Below, in pieces: positions 1 to 8,558 of a DNA stretch of 35,420 nt; positions within the stretch are counted from its first letter, which is position 1, and each line of letters starts with the position of its first letter. Source of the DNA: Candidatus Geocrenenecus huangii (GTDB taxonomy: Archaea > Thermoproteota > Nitrososphaeria_A > Caldarchaeales > Wolframiiraptoraceae); assembly GCA_023268155.1 (NCBI GenBank), contig JALNKM010000012.1, positions 1 to 35,420 of the forward strand. Direction: 5' to 3'. The notes beneath the pieces are model-generated. The model saw nothing but the letters and a program-made list of their open reading frames with translations, was not told where the DNA came from and did no database searches. The position numbers and the translations under genes were made by a program.

Positions 1-91
1 AGAAAATGGTCTCCTTAAAGAAGGCGATGTAGTTGAAGTGTGGATAGAGAAGATTGGAGCAATAAGAAACCAGCTAATATCAAGTAAATAA
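1..91 (+). CDS. C-terminal end of an FAH-family protein (partial)
   Basis: The reading frame is open from base 2 and ends at TAA 89-91. The visible 29 residues contain GDVVEVWIEKIGAIRNQL. This matches the conserved C-terminal strand and loop of the fumarylacetoacetate hydrolase family, where a GD-V-E-V-E-I-E-x-I-G-x-L-x-N pattern is typical. Family members are metal-dependent hydrolases, hydratases or decarboxylases acting on beta-diketo acids or on oxopentene- and pentenoate-type substrates. Nothing in this fragment tells which reaction applies. The gene begins outside the window. It shares its strand with the geranylgeranyl reductase-family gene 180 bases downstream, which has its own TATA-like box, so the two are probably transcribed separately. 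Confidence 0.68.
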   Translation, partial: ENGLLKEGDVVEVWIEKIGAIRNQLISSK

Positions 92-240
92 TCTGTCTCA
101 GCCCTCATCATACTCTTGAAATCTCTTAAAACCTTTTAATAGAAATGTTAGGATTAGAGAAAACGTTACTCTCAGTCTGAACTGCTGAACGACTTCATAT
201 CTTTTTTCTTCCTGATATAGCTGTGATATAGCTGGAGAAT

Positions 241-250
241 CTTTATAACT
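241..250 (+). promoter_or_regulatory. TATA box of the geranylgeranyl reductase-family gene
   Basis: The sequence ctttataact is centred 26-30 bases upstream of the GTG (272) and ATG (275) start candidates. This is the usual archaeal spacing for a leaderless or almost leaderless transcript. No Shine-Dalgarno-like sequence is seen just before the start, which agrees with a leaderless message. Confidence 0.5.
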
Positions 251-271
251 AGAATCTTCAAGTCATATGAT

Positions 272-1414
272 GTGATGAAGAGATACGATGTAATCGTTGT
301 AGGCGGCGGGCCTGCAGGCGTCTCAGCCGCTAAAGCATCTGGGAAGACAGGTGCTAAAACTCTTCTCCTAGAGAAGGCTCCAGCTATTATGGCTAATAAG
401 CCGTGTGGTCAAGCCGTCAGCCAGGAGACTCTTCAGACAGCCGAGGTTAAGCCTGACCCTACCATAGTCCTTCACAGAGCCTACGCTATAGTTTATGCTC
501 CAAATCTTAACTACGTAAAGATAGATAGGATAGGGTTCTTAGTAGATAAGTCTAGGCTTCTACAGTACATAGCTGCACAAGCAGCAGAATATGGAGTCGA
601 GATCCATGTTAGGGAAGAAGCTCTAGATGTTAAAGTTGAAGATGGTAGCGTCAAGGTTAAAACCAACAGAGGGGAGTACGAAGCAAATGTAGTGGTCGGG
701 GCAGATGGATACAATTCTACAGTAGCTAGAAGTCTTGGAGTAACCGAGAAGTCTGAGCCCATACCTACACTACAATATGTTATGGTTAACTGTAGTATAA
801 GGTATCCCGACGCGGTAAGGTTCTTCCTCGGAAACAATGTTGCTCCTGGAGGGTATGCATGGATATTCCCACAGAACGAGAAGATAGCTGAAGTAGGCAT
901 AGGTGTTAGAGGCGCACCGGCGAAAGAGTACCTAGACGCATTCGTCAAGCGATTTAGTGATGAATTAGGTAAAGCGCAGATAATAGATTATAGAGGTGCT
1001 CCCGTACCCATAGGTGGATTGATCGGCGAGCTTGTTAGAGATAGAGTAGTATTGATCGGGGATGCGGCTGGAACAGTTATACCGTTGACGGGGGCAGGCA
1101 TACATTCATCTATAGCTGCTGGTCTAGCAGCTGGAAAAATAGCAGCGGAGGCAGCATTGGATGGAGATGTTTCAAGAGAAAGGCTGAGCGAGTTCTACAC
1201 TCTTTATAAGCCTTGGATAGATAGGATTAAGAAGAGCCTGAAAGTTATGAGAGCTTTAGAGAAGATGAATGATAATGAATTAAACCTGCTTGCAGAGATA
1301 CTGAGCGACCAAGACATACTCGATCTAGCGAACGGCCTAGATATCCTAAGAGTAGCTAGGAAACTGGCCGCTCACCCCATCTTCGCAGTAAAACTCGTTA
1401 AAGCAATAACATGA
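272..1414 (+). CDS. Geranylgeranyl reductase-family FAD-dependent oxidoreductase
   Basis: This 380-aa flavoprotein has the length and motif order of archaeal geranylgeranyl reductases. An N-terminal Rossmann FAD motif GGGPAG lies at residues 11-16, with an acidic residue at E34 that can bind the ribose. The family's KPCG motif is at 43-46, GADGYNS is near 143-149, and the second FAD motif GDAAG is at 263-267, followed by a Gly-rich helix. Archaeal members reduce the geranylgeranyl chains of di-ether or tetra-ether lipid precursors at the membrane. The same family includes menaquinone and chlorophyll-pathway reductases, so the exact substrate is not certain. The start is GTG at 272 or ATG at 275; both fit the TATA box upstream. 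It lies outside the glycan island and looks like ordinary backbone. Confidence 0.85.
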   Translation: MMKRYDVIVVGGGPAGVSAAKASGKTGAKTLLLEKAPAIMANKPCGQAVSQETLQTAEVKPDPTIVLHRAYAIVYAPNLNYVKIDRIGFLVDKSRLLQYIAAQAAEYGVEIHVREEALDVKVEDGSVKVKTNRGEYEANVVVGADGYNSTVARSLGVTEKSEPIPTLQYVMVNCSIRYPDAVRFFLGNNVAPGGYAWIFPQNEKIAEVGIGVRGAPAKEYLDAFVKRFSDELGKAQIIDYRGAPVPIGGLIGELVRDRVVLIGDAAGTVIPLTGAGIHSSIAAGLAAGKIAAEAALDGDVSRERLSEFYTLYKPWIDRIKKSLKVMRALEKMNDNELNLLAEILSDQDILDLANGLDILRVARKLAAHPIFAVKLVKAIT

Positions 1415-1489
1415 AAAATGATAACCGCCTATGTCAGCAGTTTCTGGATAGGTGGGTTTAAATGCTAGTTGTTCCTTTTAATATCCTTA

Positions 1490-1675
1490 ATGGAGGGAGA
1501 GCTCTTACTTCCTTCTGAGGTTGCTAGGGAGTTTGATATCTCAGTTAAGACTTTGTGGAGGTGGTAGAAGAAAGTGGATATTAGAACTGTTAGGTTTCCA
1601 ACTGGTAAGCTTCGCTATTCTGAGAGCGAGGTTGAAAGACTTTGGAAGCAGTTAAGAGCTACAGAATTCCAGTAG
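1490..1675 (+). pseudogene. IS607-type TnpA, N-terminal MerR-like helix-turn-helix only
   Basis: From ATG 1490 the frame encodes a 61-codon product with the layout of the IS607 TnpA DNA-binding domain. LPSEVAREFDISVKTLWRW forms the recognition helices, and the wing ends GKLRYSESEVERL, where the family has G-[GR]-x-R-[IY]-x-x-S-E-V-E-R. Codon 26 is TAG. The frame ends at 1675 and the serine-recombinase domain that should follow is absent. It is therefore both mutated and truncated. A free-standing MerR-like regulator is the alternative, but the overlapping TnpB-like frame just downstream favours IS607. Confidence 0.65.
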
Positions 1676-1776
1676 ATGCTCCAAACGATTTAATAGAAGA
1701 ATACTTCAAAGTTAAGCAGAGAGCTTTAGAGTATATGGAGTTGAACCTAAAGCTTAGATTAGCAAAGCGCAGGTAA
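1642..1776 (+). pseudogene. Probable TnpB N-terminal fragment (IS607 orfB)
   Basis: A frame overlapping the end of the tnpA remnant opens at TTG 1642 and stops at 1776. It encodes 44 residues with the core SYRIPVDAPNDLIEEYFKVK and then RALEYMEL. The position, overlapping tnpA by about 34 bases, and the character of the sequence fit the start of an archaeal TnpB. The fragment is too short to prove this, and the RuvC-like nuclease domain is missing. Confidence 0.4.
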
Positions 1777-2159
1777 ATCGAGTTTATGAAAAACAATCTT
1801 CATGAGTCTCAAAGCGATAAAGTCGAAATACTTCCTTCAATATTATTTGGGGGAGAAGTGGTGACTGTTAGATCCGAGGTTTAGTTGAAAGACTCTAAAG
1901 GAGTTTGAGAAACATTTAGCAAATGAATATGTTAAGCCGGAAAATTTTATGAGAAGATAATGGGAGCGATAGAGCCTTAACAGCTATTACCCATCCTCAT
2001 GAAGAAAAGTACGTTTTGGATGCAAAGTCAGAACCTTAGAGGGGGAAGCTCATCGAGGAAGCTTGACCAACGAAGAGCTGATCAGCCTCTTTTTCATAGA
2101 CTTAACCTTAACCCTCTCAACGATAGAGTATAATCATTAAAAACCCAGCCCCAGAAATA

Positions 2160-2278
2160 AAGTATAGAGATTTTTCAGATATCTCAAAGAGAAGACTATA
2201 ATGTCCTATAATAAGTTAAGTGTTGGAGATTACAATAAAGGGATAAGAAAACTAAACCTATTCAAGATATATTACTAG
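2160..2278 (+). pseudogene. 3' tail of an IS6-like transposase (copy A)
   Basis: The frame reads RFFRYLKEKTIMSYNKLS and continues to KLNLFKIYY before TAG at 2276-2278. It aligns with the C-terminal segment of the better-preserved copy at 20098-20710 (RFFRYLKERTMVFHNKLN...). The residue before RFF, which should be the catalytic Glu, is a TAG here. Only the last third of the catalytic domain remains and no terminal repeat is recognisable downstream. Confidence 0.7.
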
Positions 2279-2324
2279 ACTATTATAGTAGATGTCGACA
2301 TCCAGTAATTAAAAGATAAATAAG

Positions 2325-2942
2325 ATGAGAGAGATCGTTATTCTGAAAACTATGAAGTATTTGGAGATTTTACTTCTATTTTTGGGTATACTATTAATTG
2401 TGTCAGGCACATCATTAATCACTTATCCAGGTGAAGAAAGAATCAGATTAATATTAATTGATGATAGTGTTGAATTTAGTAGTGAAAATGTTACGGTAAT
2501 ATATTTCAGGTCTGGCTTGAATCTTACTAAAACTTATGATGTTTTGATCTCGATAAAGCTTATCCCCTATTTTATACCTCCAAACTCTACTGGTACACCA
2601 ATTCTTTCTTTTATGGTGGTAGATGAAGTAGGCTTTGAGAAGATTAAAGAAGGAGGGCTACCTGAATACTCATACCTAGCATTAAAGGCAGTATATGAGA
2701 ATAGGACGTTTATCATTAAAGGTCAAGAAGGGGAGAGAAAGCTATACTTATTACTCTCTTCACCGCTTCCAGTAATGCAGAAAGCAAATATAGAAATTTA
2801 TGAAAGATTTCAGGAAGAAAATATATACAACGTAATAACTGGTAAAATAATGACATCAACGGGAATAGTGTTGGCTGTTGCAGTTTTACTTCTACGGTTG
2901 AAGAAGACAACAAGTTATAAGAAGAAATCAAAGAAACAATAG
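2325..2942 (+). CDS. Hypothetical membrane-anchored surface protein
   Basis: The product is 205 aa of no recognised family. A hydrophobic segment at about residues 12-31 is followed by a roughly 140-residue polar region rich in beta-type alternation. A second hydrophobic segment lies at about 175-191, and the tail is strongly basic (many Lys from about 192 to the end). The likely topology is two membrane spans with the middle domain outside. That domain has four N-glycosylation sequons (NVT, NLT, NST, NRT), as expected for an archaeal surface protein. An alternative ATG is at 2352. The gene is flanked on both sides by transposon debris and is the only intact reading frame between 1415 and 3361. 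Confidence 0.6.
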   Translation: MREIVILKTMKYLEILLLFLGILLIVSGTSLITYPGEERIRLILIDDSVEFSSENVTVIYFRSGLNLTKTYDVLISIKLIPYFIPPNSTGTPILSFMVVDEVGFEKIKEGGLPEYSYLALKAVYENRTFIIKGQEGERKLYLLLSSPLPVMQKANIEIYERFQEENIYNVITGKIMTSTGIVLAVAVLLLRLKKTTSYKKKSKKQ

Positions 2943-3049
2943 TGAGCCTACAAAAAATGGAATATTTTGAGACTTTGTTAAATTATGTCTTGACAGCTGA
3001 GAGACATATTCTTCTTTCATGAACTAATACTTCACCTACACTTTTTTAA

Positions 3050-3384
3050 TGAACTTATTGCAAAACTATTTAAGCCTTCTTCTTTTATACTTTCTTCATG
3101 GAGTTTCGTGAGATTAGTGATTGTGAGTGGGAGCTTATTAGACCTTTGCTTCTTCCTATGGCTAGGACTGGTAGGCCTAGGGTTAATGATAGGTTCGTGT
3201 TGAGTGGTATTTTGTACGTGCTTATTACTGGTTGTAGATGGATGGATATGCCTTCTAGGTATGGGCATTACTCAACAGCCTTTAGGAGGATAACCATAAG
3301 ATAGGAGAAGCTTGCATCAACATTCCTAGGATTCATACAAATAGCATGCATAATAATATACCTAAGGGTTTTGCAATGAGTTCA
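3050..3384. mobile_element. Internally deleted IS5-like element (335 bp, non-autonomous)
   Basis: Inverted ends tgaacttattgcaaaac (3050-3066) and the complement of 3368-3384, tgaactcattgcaaaac, match at 16 of 17 positions. Between them is a transposase gene reduced to its two ends (see the pseudogene at 3098-3379). The element is far shorter than a usual IS5-type element of about 0.9-1.2 kb, so it could move only with a transposase supplied in trans. Its right end lies inside the 3' end of the neighbouring glycan gene. No clear target duplication is seen. Confidence 0.72.
3098..3379 (+). pseudogene. IS5-family transposase, N- and C-terminal ends only
   Basis: From ATG 3098 the frame gives the typical IS5 N-terminal domain: ISDCEWELIRPLLLP, then GRPRVNDRFVLSGILYVL and GCRWMDMP. 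It runs to a TAG at 3302-3304. The same frame continues after the stop with EKLASTFLGFIQIACIIIYL and ends at TGA 3377-3379, which is the usual C-terminal helix of these transposases. The central catalytic part carrying the DDE residues is gone and the two ends sit in the same frame, joined near the TAG. Confidence 0.75.
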
Positions 3385-4858
3385 ATGATAACGCATATAC
3401 TAGACCCCAATACTTAAGAGATGTTATGGAGAATGATGTTAATAGTAGAATTAGGATCATTATTCCTATAAGAAAACTCAAATGACGGCGGGTACTCTGC
3501 TTAATTGCAAAGCCAATAGCTAGTCCACTATTAATATTGTATAAAAGATTGGCTATGGCAAGCATTCTACCAGAAGTTACACCACTATATATTATATATC
3601 CATCAATTTCCTGAAAACCGAGAACATAGAAATTAATATAATCGATTAGGGAGGCGGCGCACACAAACGGAAACGGTAATAACATACAGATCCATGATAG
3701 TATTATCGCATTATAATCTTTTACAAATAATAATGTACCAGAGATTAGTACCGGCCCTATACCAATAATAACGGGATAAAGCAAGATTGGCGTAGGCTGA
3801 ACCATTAAACTCCATGCATTAAGTTCCTCTAGAGTAGAAACTGAAAATAAGCTGAAAATCCAAATACATGCTATAAATAAGAAAAATAGGTATTTAAGAT
3901 TTGTAGTACTGAAGTTATAGAGTTTACGAATTATATACATAATGGAGTTTACTCTCTTCAAAAAGAATAATACAAAAAAGGATACTATTACGTTCAATGT
4001 ACAAAAAGTTAAGGATTGGAATCTATATGTCTGACTAGCATTAGGTGAAATATAAGCAATAAGAGCAGGAATAAATCCAGCAGCCATAATCCAAAGTATT
4101 AAATTATTAACATATTGTAGAGTGATCTTCCTTTCTACAATATAATTTCTTACCAGAATTAAGAGTAGGAGTAGAATAAGAATTAGAAATGCATACAACG
4201 GATGGAGTAGATATATAATAAAAATAGAAAAAATTATTAAACCACGTCTTGTAATAAAAGCTCTCATATTTTTATGATAGTTATCTGTTATAATACATAA
4301 TAGAGAAAGGCAGATTAATGTAAATGATATGGAGAAAGGAAAAAACTGTATCAAAATATAGCTTACTATGTTATATCTACTATCGAACAACAATGGCATT
4401 ATATTAAGGATCTTGAAAACATCATTGGATATATTAGTAAAACTGTATTGAGTCACTCTATCAATAAGGAGAGTATTGTTCCCGCTTATCAGTATCAATG
4501 TTCCAAAAAAGGCAGGAAAAACTGAAGAAAACAATCTTTTTAAAAATGTGTAAGCCGTGGCTCCTAGTAAGATATTTAGGAAAACTAGTAGACTTGCTAC
4601 TTGATAAACGGTTTCTCGATTAAACAATATGTATAATGGAGAGAGAATGAGATGAAATCCTAGATAGGGATATGCATTATATGTTAATGGGTTTGATAGT
4701 AGTGTCTCTGTATATTCTAAGTGGATTGATATATCTGACCTTATCTGTGGGAGAATCTTCCCAATGACTAAATAATGTAACAGGATCATACCTAGAAAAT
4801 AAAAAACTACAATGAGTCTAAGAGGATCCCTTATGTAAAGTTTCAAGGATATCTCCAT
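3362..4858 (-). CDS. GT-C-like polytopic membrane protein (glycan island)
   Basis: The 498-aa product is almost entirely membrane spans, about 11-13 by eye. After the first span, an outside loop carries RSDISIHLEYT (Asp at about 42-43) and then YPYLGFHLILSPLY. This resembles the first catalytic loop of GT-C glycosyltransferases that use polyprenyl-phosphate sugars, and a Wzy-like polymerase is the main alternative. No soluble C-terminal domain follows. It is the last gene of the minus-strand island, 32 bases after the GT4 gene at 4891. The last codons (NSLQNP and stop) lie in the right end of the IS5-like element, so the native C-terminus has probably been replaced by IS sequence. Confidence 0.6.
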   Translation of the reverse strand: MEISLKLYIRDPLRLIVVFYFLGMILLHYLVIGKILPQIRSDISIHLEYTETLLSNPLTYNAYPYLGFHLILSPLYILFNRETVYQVASLLVFLNILLGATAYTFLKRLFSSVFPAFFGTLILISGNNTLLIDRVTQYSFTNISNDVFKILNIMPLLFDSRYNIVSYILIQFFPFSISFTLICLSLLCIITDNYHKNMRAFITRRGLIIFSIFIIYLLHPLYAFLILILLLLLILVRNYIVERKITLQYVNNLILWIMAAGFIPALIAYISPNASQTYRFQSLTFCTLNVIVSFFVLFFLKRVNSIMYIIRKLYNFSTTNLKYLFFLFIACIWIFSLFSVSTLEELNAWSLMVQPTPILLYPVIIGIGPVLISGTLLFVKDYNAIILSWICMLLPFPFVCAASLIDYINFYVLGFQEIDGYIIYSGVTSGRMLAIANLLYNINSGLAIGFAIKQSTRRHLSFLIGIMILILLLTSFSITSLKYWGLVYALSLNSLQNP

Positions 4859-4890
4859 GATTTCAATAATTTAATTAGGACTGCAAAAAC

Positions 4891-6015
4891 TCAAGCATCA
4901 TTCTCAATCATGCTTCTATACAGATCTATTACCCTCAATATACGTTTTCTTAAATCTAGATGAGATTCGGCAAACACTCTTGCATTACAAGACATCCTCT
5001 TTCGAACATCATCGTCTTGTATCAGAGTCTGTATCCTATCTGCCAAGCTTAAGAAGTCTCGAGAGGGTACTAGAAAGCCATTAAAGCCATCTATAACTTG
5101 ATCTAAGATACCACCTACTGAAGTACCGATCACAGGTCTTCCACATGCTAAAGATTCTGCTACAACTAATCCAAAGCCTTCAACCATCGAAGGAACCACT
5201 GTAAAATCGCATATATTATAAAATAACGGCATAATTTTTCTTGGTACTAAATTGAAAAATATTACATTTTCAGATAGGCCAAGCTGATTGACTAGTGACA
5301 GATAGTTCTTAAACTGGTTGCCTCCGCCCACGAATATAGTCCGGAAATTTTTTACTCCCTTATTAATCAGTACTTTAATTGCCTTTATCAAGTACTCTAT
5401 ACCATAGATTTTTTCTAATCGTTTCGCGCATAGAATGTTAACATAACTTTCTCGTTCCTTAAAGATCCTCATTAAATTAGCTGGCAACTTTTCCTCCAAT
5501 TCACTATTAGACATAGGGTAAAACATTTGTATATTAACCCCGTAAGGAATCACAACAACTTTTGAGGGGGGGACACCATGTCTCACGCATTCTCTCTTAA
5601 GCGCAAGACTATTAGCGATAACTTTACAGCTTTTGCTTAGAATAAACCTCGTTAAACGCCTCATGATACTGAATCTATTAATGCCATAGCCTAATTGTTT
5701 ATCCATCAGAATATCGAAACCATGAACTGTAATAATTAAGGGTCTTCTTAAGATTCTGGCAACAGTATTCCCGACGAGCCCATAGGGAACTGCAAAGTGG
5801 GCATGCACTATTTCTATCGAATTATTGACAGTAACCACTCTTAGAAGTTGAGTAAGAGCGTTAAAGAGTTCCTCATAATTAAAATTAAACACTATACCAT
5901 TTATGTACCCGCTTTTTCTTAACTCTTCTATTTCTTCCTTGATAAAAACGTAGAATACTTCACTATCTTTTTTTGGTAACTTTGGAGTTATGAAGAGAAT
6001 ATTGATACTTGACAA
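4891..6015 (-). CDS. GT4-family glycosyltransferase
   Basis: This 374-aa protein has the GT-B fold layout of family GT4. An N-terminal Rossmann domain includes the HAHFAVPYGLVG and ITVHGFDI signatures. A C-terminal nucleotide-sugar domain carries the EX7E pair E279/E287 in VEGFGLVVAESLACGRPVI, followed by GTSVGG. There is no membrane span, so it should act on the cytoplasmic face on a lipid-linked acceptor. The donor sugar cannot be told from sequence. The start is TTG at 6015, chosen because no in-frame ATG lies nearby and a TATA-like box lies about 34 bases upstream. A 176-base gap to the epimerase gene upstream suggests its own promoter. Confidence 0.85.
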   Translation of the reverse strand: MSSINILFITPKLPKKDSEVFYVFIKEEIEELRKSGYINGIVFNFNYEELFNALTQLLRVVTVNNSIEIVHAHFAVPYGLVGNTVARILRRPLIITVHGFDILMDKQLGYGINRFSIMRRLTRFILSKSCKVIANSLALKRECVRHGVPPSKVVVIPYGVNIQMFYPMSNSELEEKLPANLMRIFKERESYVNILCAKRLEKIYGIEYLIKAIKVLINKGVKNFRTIFVGGGNQFKNYLSLVNQLGLSENVIFFNLVPRKIMPLFYNICDFTVVPSMVEGFGLVVAESLACGRPVIGTSVGGILDQVIDGFNGFLVPSRDFLSLADRIQTLIQDDDVRKRMSCNARVFAESHLDLRKRILRVIDLYRSMIENDA

Positions 6016-6041
6016 TAGTATCCGTATGTAAAGCTATTTCT

Positions 6042-6060
6042 AAGCTATTTAAGCTTAATC
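6042..6060 (-). promoter_or_regulatory. Putative promoter of the GT4 gene at 4891-6015
   Basis: On the minus strand this reads gattaagcttaaatagctt. The TATA-like core cttaaatag is centred about 34 bases before the TTG start at 6015, inside a 176-base AT-rich intergenic gap. Confidence 0.35.
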
Positions 6061-6191
6061 ATTTTATATTTCCACTTAGAAATAATGAATAATAAAAATA
6101 TGCGAATATGTGACGCATGTTAGAAACAGTACTTTGAAAATCCATAATTTAACATAATAATTATGCGAGAACGATTAGAAATTGAATGGAC

Positions 6192-7274
6192 TTATTTTTT
6201 GACGCAGTCTTCTAAGATATCAACTATCCTTTCAGATGCTCTACCATCTCCGAAGGGATTGTCGTTATAAATAGTCTTTATTCTGTAATAGCTATCTTCA
6301 ACATAGTTTAGTGCTTGAGTTATTTTAATTGGATCTGAGCCGACTAAGAAGTTAACACCCATTTTAACAGTCTCGATCCATTCCGTTCTATCTCTTAAGG
6401 TTATACAAGGAATCTTCGCCCAGAAAGCTTCTTTCTGTAGACCGCCTGAATCAGTTATCAATAATCTGGCATGTTTTAGTAAAGTAAGCATCTCAGCATA
6501 ACCCAGAGGATTAATAGGGTGGATGTTTCTAGGTAAACCTAATCTATATTCTATCAGTTTGTCTCGTGTCCTCGGATGCATTGGGAATACTATGTCTAAT
6601 TCAGCTTCTTTTAACCCATTGAATATATTTCTTAATGTTGTTAAGTTATCTACATTTTCAGCTCTATGAATAGTTAATACAGCATATTTTCCCTCTGCCA
6701 ATCTTAGTTCGCTAAGTATCTCTCTACTTTTAATTTTACATCCAAAATTGAGATATACGTCATACATCGTATCTCCAACTAGATATATATCGCCAAGTAC
6801 ATTTTCTTTTTCTAGGTTTATTTTACAGTTAAGTGTCGGCGCAAAAAGTATTTTGGAAACATGGTCGATCAATCTTCTATTGATTTCTTCTGCCATTTTC
6901 ATGTCGTAGCTTCTAGCCCCAGATTCTATGTGAGCCACAGGGATTCCAATCTTAGCAGATGTTAATGCTCCAGCTAAAGCAGAGTTTGTATCCCCCGGAA
7001 TTACCACTATGCATGGACTAGAGTCGATAAGCTTTTTCTCAAGTCTAATCATGATTTCCCCTGTTTGATAAGCATGAGTGCCAGATCCTACCCCTAGAAT
7101 AACGTTGGGCTGTGGAAGATTAAATTCTTCTAGAAATACTTGTGAAAGTGTATACTCATAATGCTGGCCTGTGTGTATTATTTCTATTTCTAAACCTCTT
7201 CTTAGACATTCATGTATAACTAGGGCTGACTTGATTATCTGAGGCCTAGTGCCTAAAACTATGGATATCTCCAT
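6192..7274 (-). CDS. wecB: UDP-N-acetylglucosamine 2-epimerase (non-hydrolysing)
   Basis: The 360-aa product matches the WecB/MnaA family over its full length. It interconverts UDP-GlcNAc and UDP-ManNAc in the cytoplasm, feeding ManNAc-type sugars to the surface glycan. Motifs in order are GTRPQIIK near the N-terminus (usually GTRPE), HTGQHY, PGDTNSALAGAL, HIESGARS, EEINRRLIDH with the conserved Glu residues, HRAENVD, FPMHPRT, TDSGGLQKEAFWAK and LRDRTEWIETV. All usual catalytic motifs are present, so the enzyme should be active. No UDP-ManNAc dehydrogenase lies beside it, so conversion to ManNAc uronate would need a gene elsewhere. It sits in the glycan island between two GT4 genes. Confidence 0.95.
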   Translation of the reverse strand: MEISIVLGTRPQIIKSALVIHECLRRGLEIEIIHTGQHYEYTLSQVFLEEFNLPQPNVILGVGSGTHAYQTGEIMIRLEKKLIDSSPCIVVIPGDTNSALAGALTSAKIGIPVAHIESGARSYDMKMAEEINRRLIDHVSKILFAPTLNCKINLEKENVLGDIYLVGDTMYDVYLNFGCKIKSREILSELRLAEGKYAVLTIHRAENVDNLTTLRNIFNGLKEAELDIVFPMHPRTRDKLIEYRLGLPRNIHPINPLGYAEMLTLLKHARLLITDSGGLQKEAFWAKIPCITLRDRTEWIETVKMGVNFLVGSDPIKITQALNYVEDSYYRIKTIYNDNPFGDGRASERIVDILEDCVKK

Positions 7275-7334
7275 AGATTATATACTTCTAGGCATGGATA
7301 AAGTCGTCTTGGTGATTTATTTAGAAATCAAATT

Positions 7335-8543
7335 TTAAGAGAATATTATTCCCTCTAAGACTTTAGCAACATTATCTATGGAAAATAACTCTTCAGCCAT
7401 TTTTCTGGCATTTTTTCCTAAAGCTTTTCTCATCCGCTCATCTTCCCTCATAGATATAATAATTTTCACTACATCATCCATCTTTTCAGGATCAAACCAA
7501 TAGCCCGCACCCCATTCTAGACAGAGACTTGATGCAATGCATGGAGGAGTAACGCATAATATCGGTTTCCCGCATGCTGCATATTCTATGAACTTTTTTG
7601 GAACCGCATTGCTCAGGAAGCTGTTTTTCCTCAGAGTGAAGATGAAGACGTCAGCTAAGCCATAGATTAATGGCATCTTCTCATGTGGTTGACTTCCTAA
7701 GAAAACCACATTTTTCAGTTTAAGCTTTTCTACATCCAGCTCCATTTGCCGTCTTAAAGAACCGGCCCCAACAATGAGGAATAAAACATCCTCTATGTTA
7801 ATTCTTTTAGCTAATTCTATGATTATTGCGGGATCCTGAAAGTATCCAAGGAGACCAGCGTATAAGATAACGAACTTACCGGCTATTTTATCACGAAGGT
7901 TTTTCGGCATTAAACTTAAAGCTTCTTTCTTATCTAAAGGTTTAAAACTATCTAAGTCGATAGCGCCATGAATAATGTATACATCTTTTCTAAATCTGTT
8001 TTTAAGAACTCTGGCCATCATCTCATTCAATGTAACTATTGCATCAACATTAGCATAGCATATTCTGTTTAATACATGTCCGAGAAGTATCAGAAAATTC
8101 TTAGCGGTATCACTCATTTCAATATATTTTAAAGCGTCAGGCCATATATCCGTCGTATCAGAAATTATCTTCACATCACGGTTAAGCAACTTATATATTG
8201 AGCATACTAATTCGGTGAATGGATTTGGTCCTCTAGAGTAGATCAGCTGTGGGCGAGGTTTTTCAACCATAATTCTTAAAAAAGATAAGAGGCTAAACAT
8301 TAGGTAAAAGATAAGTCTCCCAAGAATGAGGTTGTACAAAACTTTAGGTAACGGTATCTTGACCTTAACGATCTCAACATCAGGATCAATATTTTTTAGA
8401 GAAGAATTACCAGATGTATAGACAGGTTCATTTGTAATCACAACAACATTTAAACCTAAACGTGAAAGTGCTTTAGCTATATATAGACCTCTTCCTAAAC
8501 CAAAGTCAGAGAATTGTATTAGTAGTATTTTCCGAGCCCTCAT
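7335..8543 (-). CDS. GT4-family glycosyltransferase (WbuB/WcaI-like)
   Basis: A 402-aa GT-B enzyme. The N-terminal domain starts with a short Rossmann strand and FGLGRGLYIAKALSRLG. Residues about 50-95 contain hydrophobic stretches that may touch the membrane. The donor-binding domain contains NAVPKKFIEYAACGKPIL at about 313-330, the form of the acceptor/donor motif seen in WbuB- and WcaI-like enzymes, which often transfer N-acetylated amino sugars. The upstream neighbour in the transcript (8559) is 15 bases away, so the two are co-transcribed. Specificity is not determined. Confidence 0.82.
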   Translation of the reverse strand: MRARKILLIQFSDFGLGRGLYIAKALSRLGLNVVVITNEPVYTSGNSSLKNIDPDVEIVKVKIPLPKVLYNLILGRLIFYLMFSLLSFLRIMVEKPRPQLIYSRGPNPFTELVCSIYKLLNRDVKIISDTTDIWPDALKYIEMSDTAKNFLILLGHVLNRICYANVDAIVTLNEMMARVLKNRFRKDVYIIHGAIDLDSFKPLDKKEALSLMPKNLRDKIAGKFVILYAGLLGYFQDPAIIIELAKRINIEDVLFLIVGAGSLRRQMELDVEKLKLKNVVFLGSQPHEKMPLIYGLADVFIFTLRKNSFLSNAVPKKFIEYAACGKPILCVTPPCIASSLCLEWGAGYWFDPEKMDDVVKIIISMREDERMRKALGKNARKMAEELFSIDNVAKVLEGIIFS

Positions 8544-8558
8544 GTTACTTCATACTTC

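Larger units (their letters stand above)
1415..2324. other. Non-coding stretch filled with transposon debris
   Basis: No intact gene is present. The stretch holds an IS607-type remnant (1490-1776) and the tail of an IS6-like transposase (2160-2278), entered separately. Between them (1777-2159) all frames are broken by stops and nothing is recognised. A 15-base string at 1437-1451, gcagtttctggatag, recurs with one change at 25474-25488, immediately before a MITE terminus. Confidence 0.6.

Noticed and set aside
511-948. 145-aa minus-strand reading frame inside the geranylgeranyl reductase-family gene
   Set aside because: It is antisense to a well-supported gene and has no family features, promoter or ribosome-binding site. 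The same applies to the antisense frames inside the glycan, subtilase and secreted-protein genes.
1437-1451. The string gcagtttctggatag shared with 25474-25488 as a possible attachment site or IS target
   Set aside because: Only 15 bases with one mismatch, and no matching element follows at 1451. It could be a remnant of a MITE, but that cannot be told from chance without other copies.
3032-3268. 78-aa minus-strand frame over the IS5-like transposase
   Set aside because: It is the complement of a recognised transposase N-terminal domain, so the plus strand is the coding one.
6192-7274. A sialic-acid or ManNAc-uronate pathway around the epimerase
   Set aside because: No sialate synthase, CMP-transferase or UDP-ManNAc dehydrogenase gene lies in the window, so only UDP-ManNAc formation is supported.
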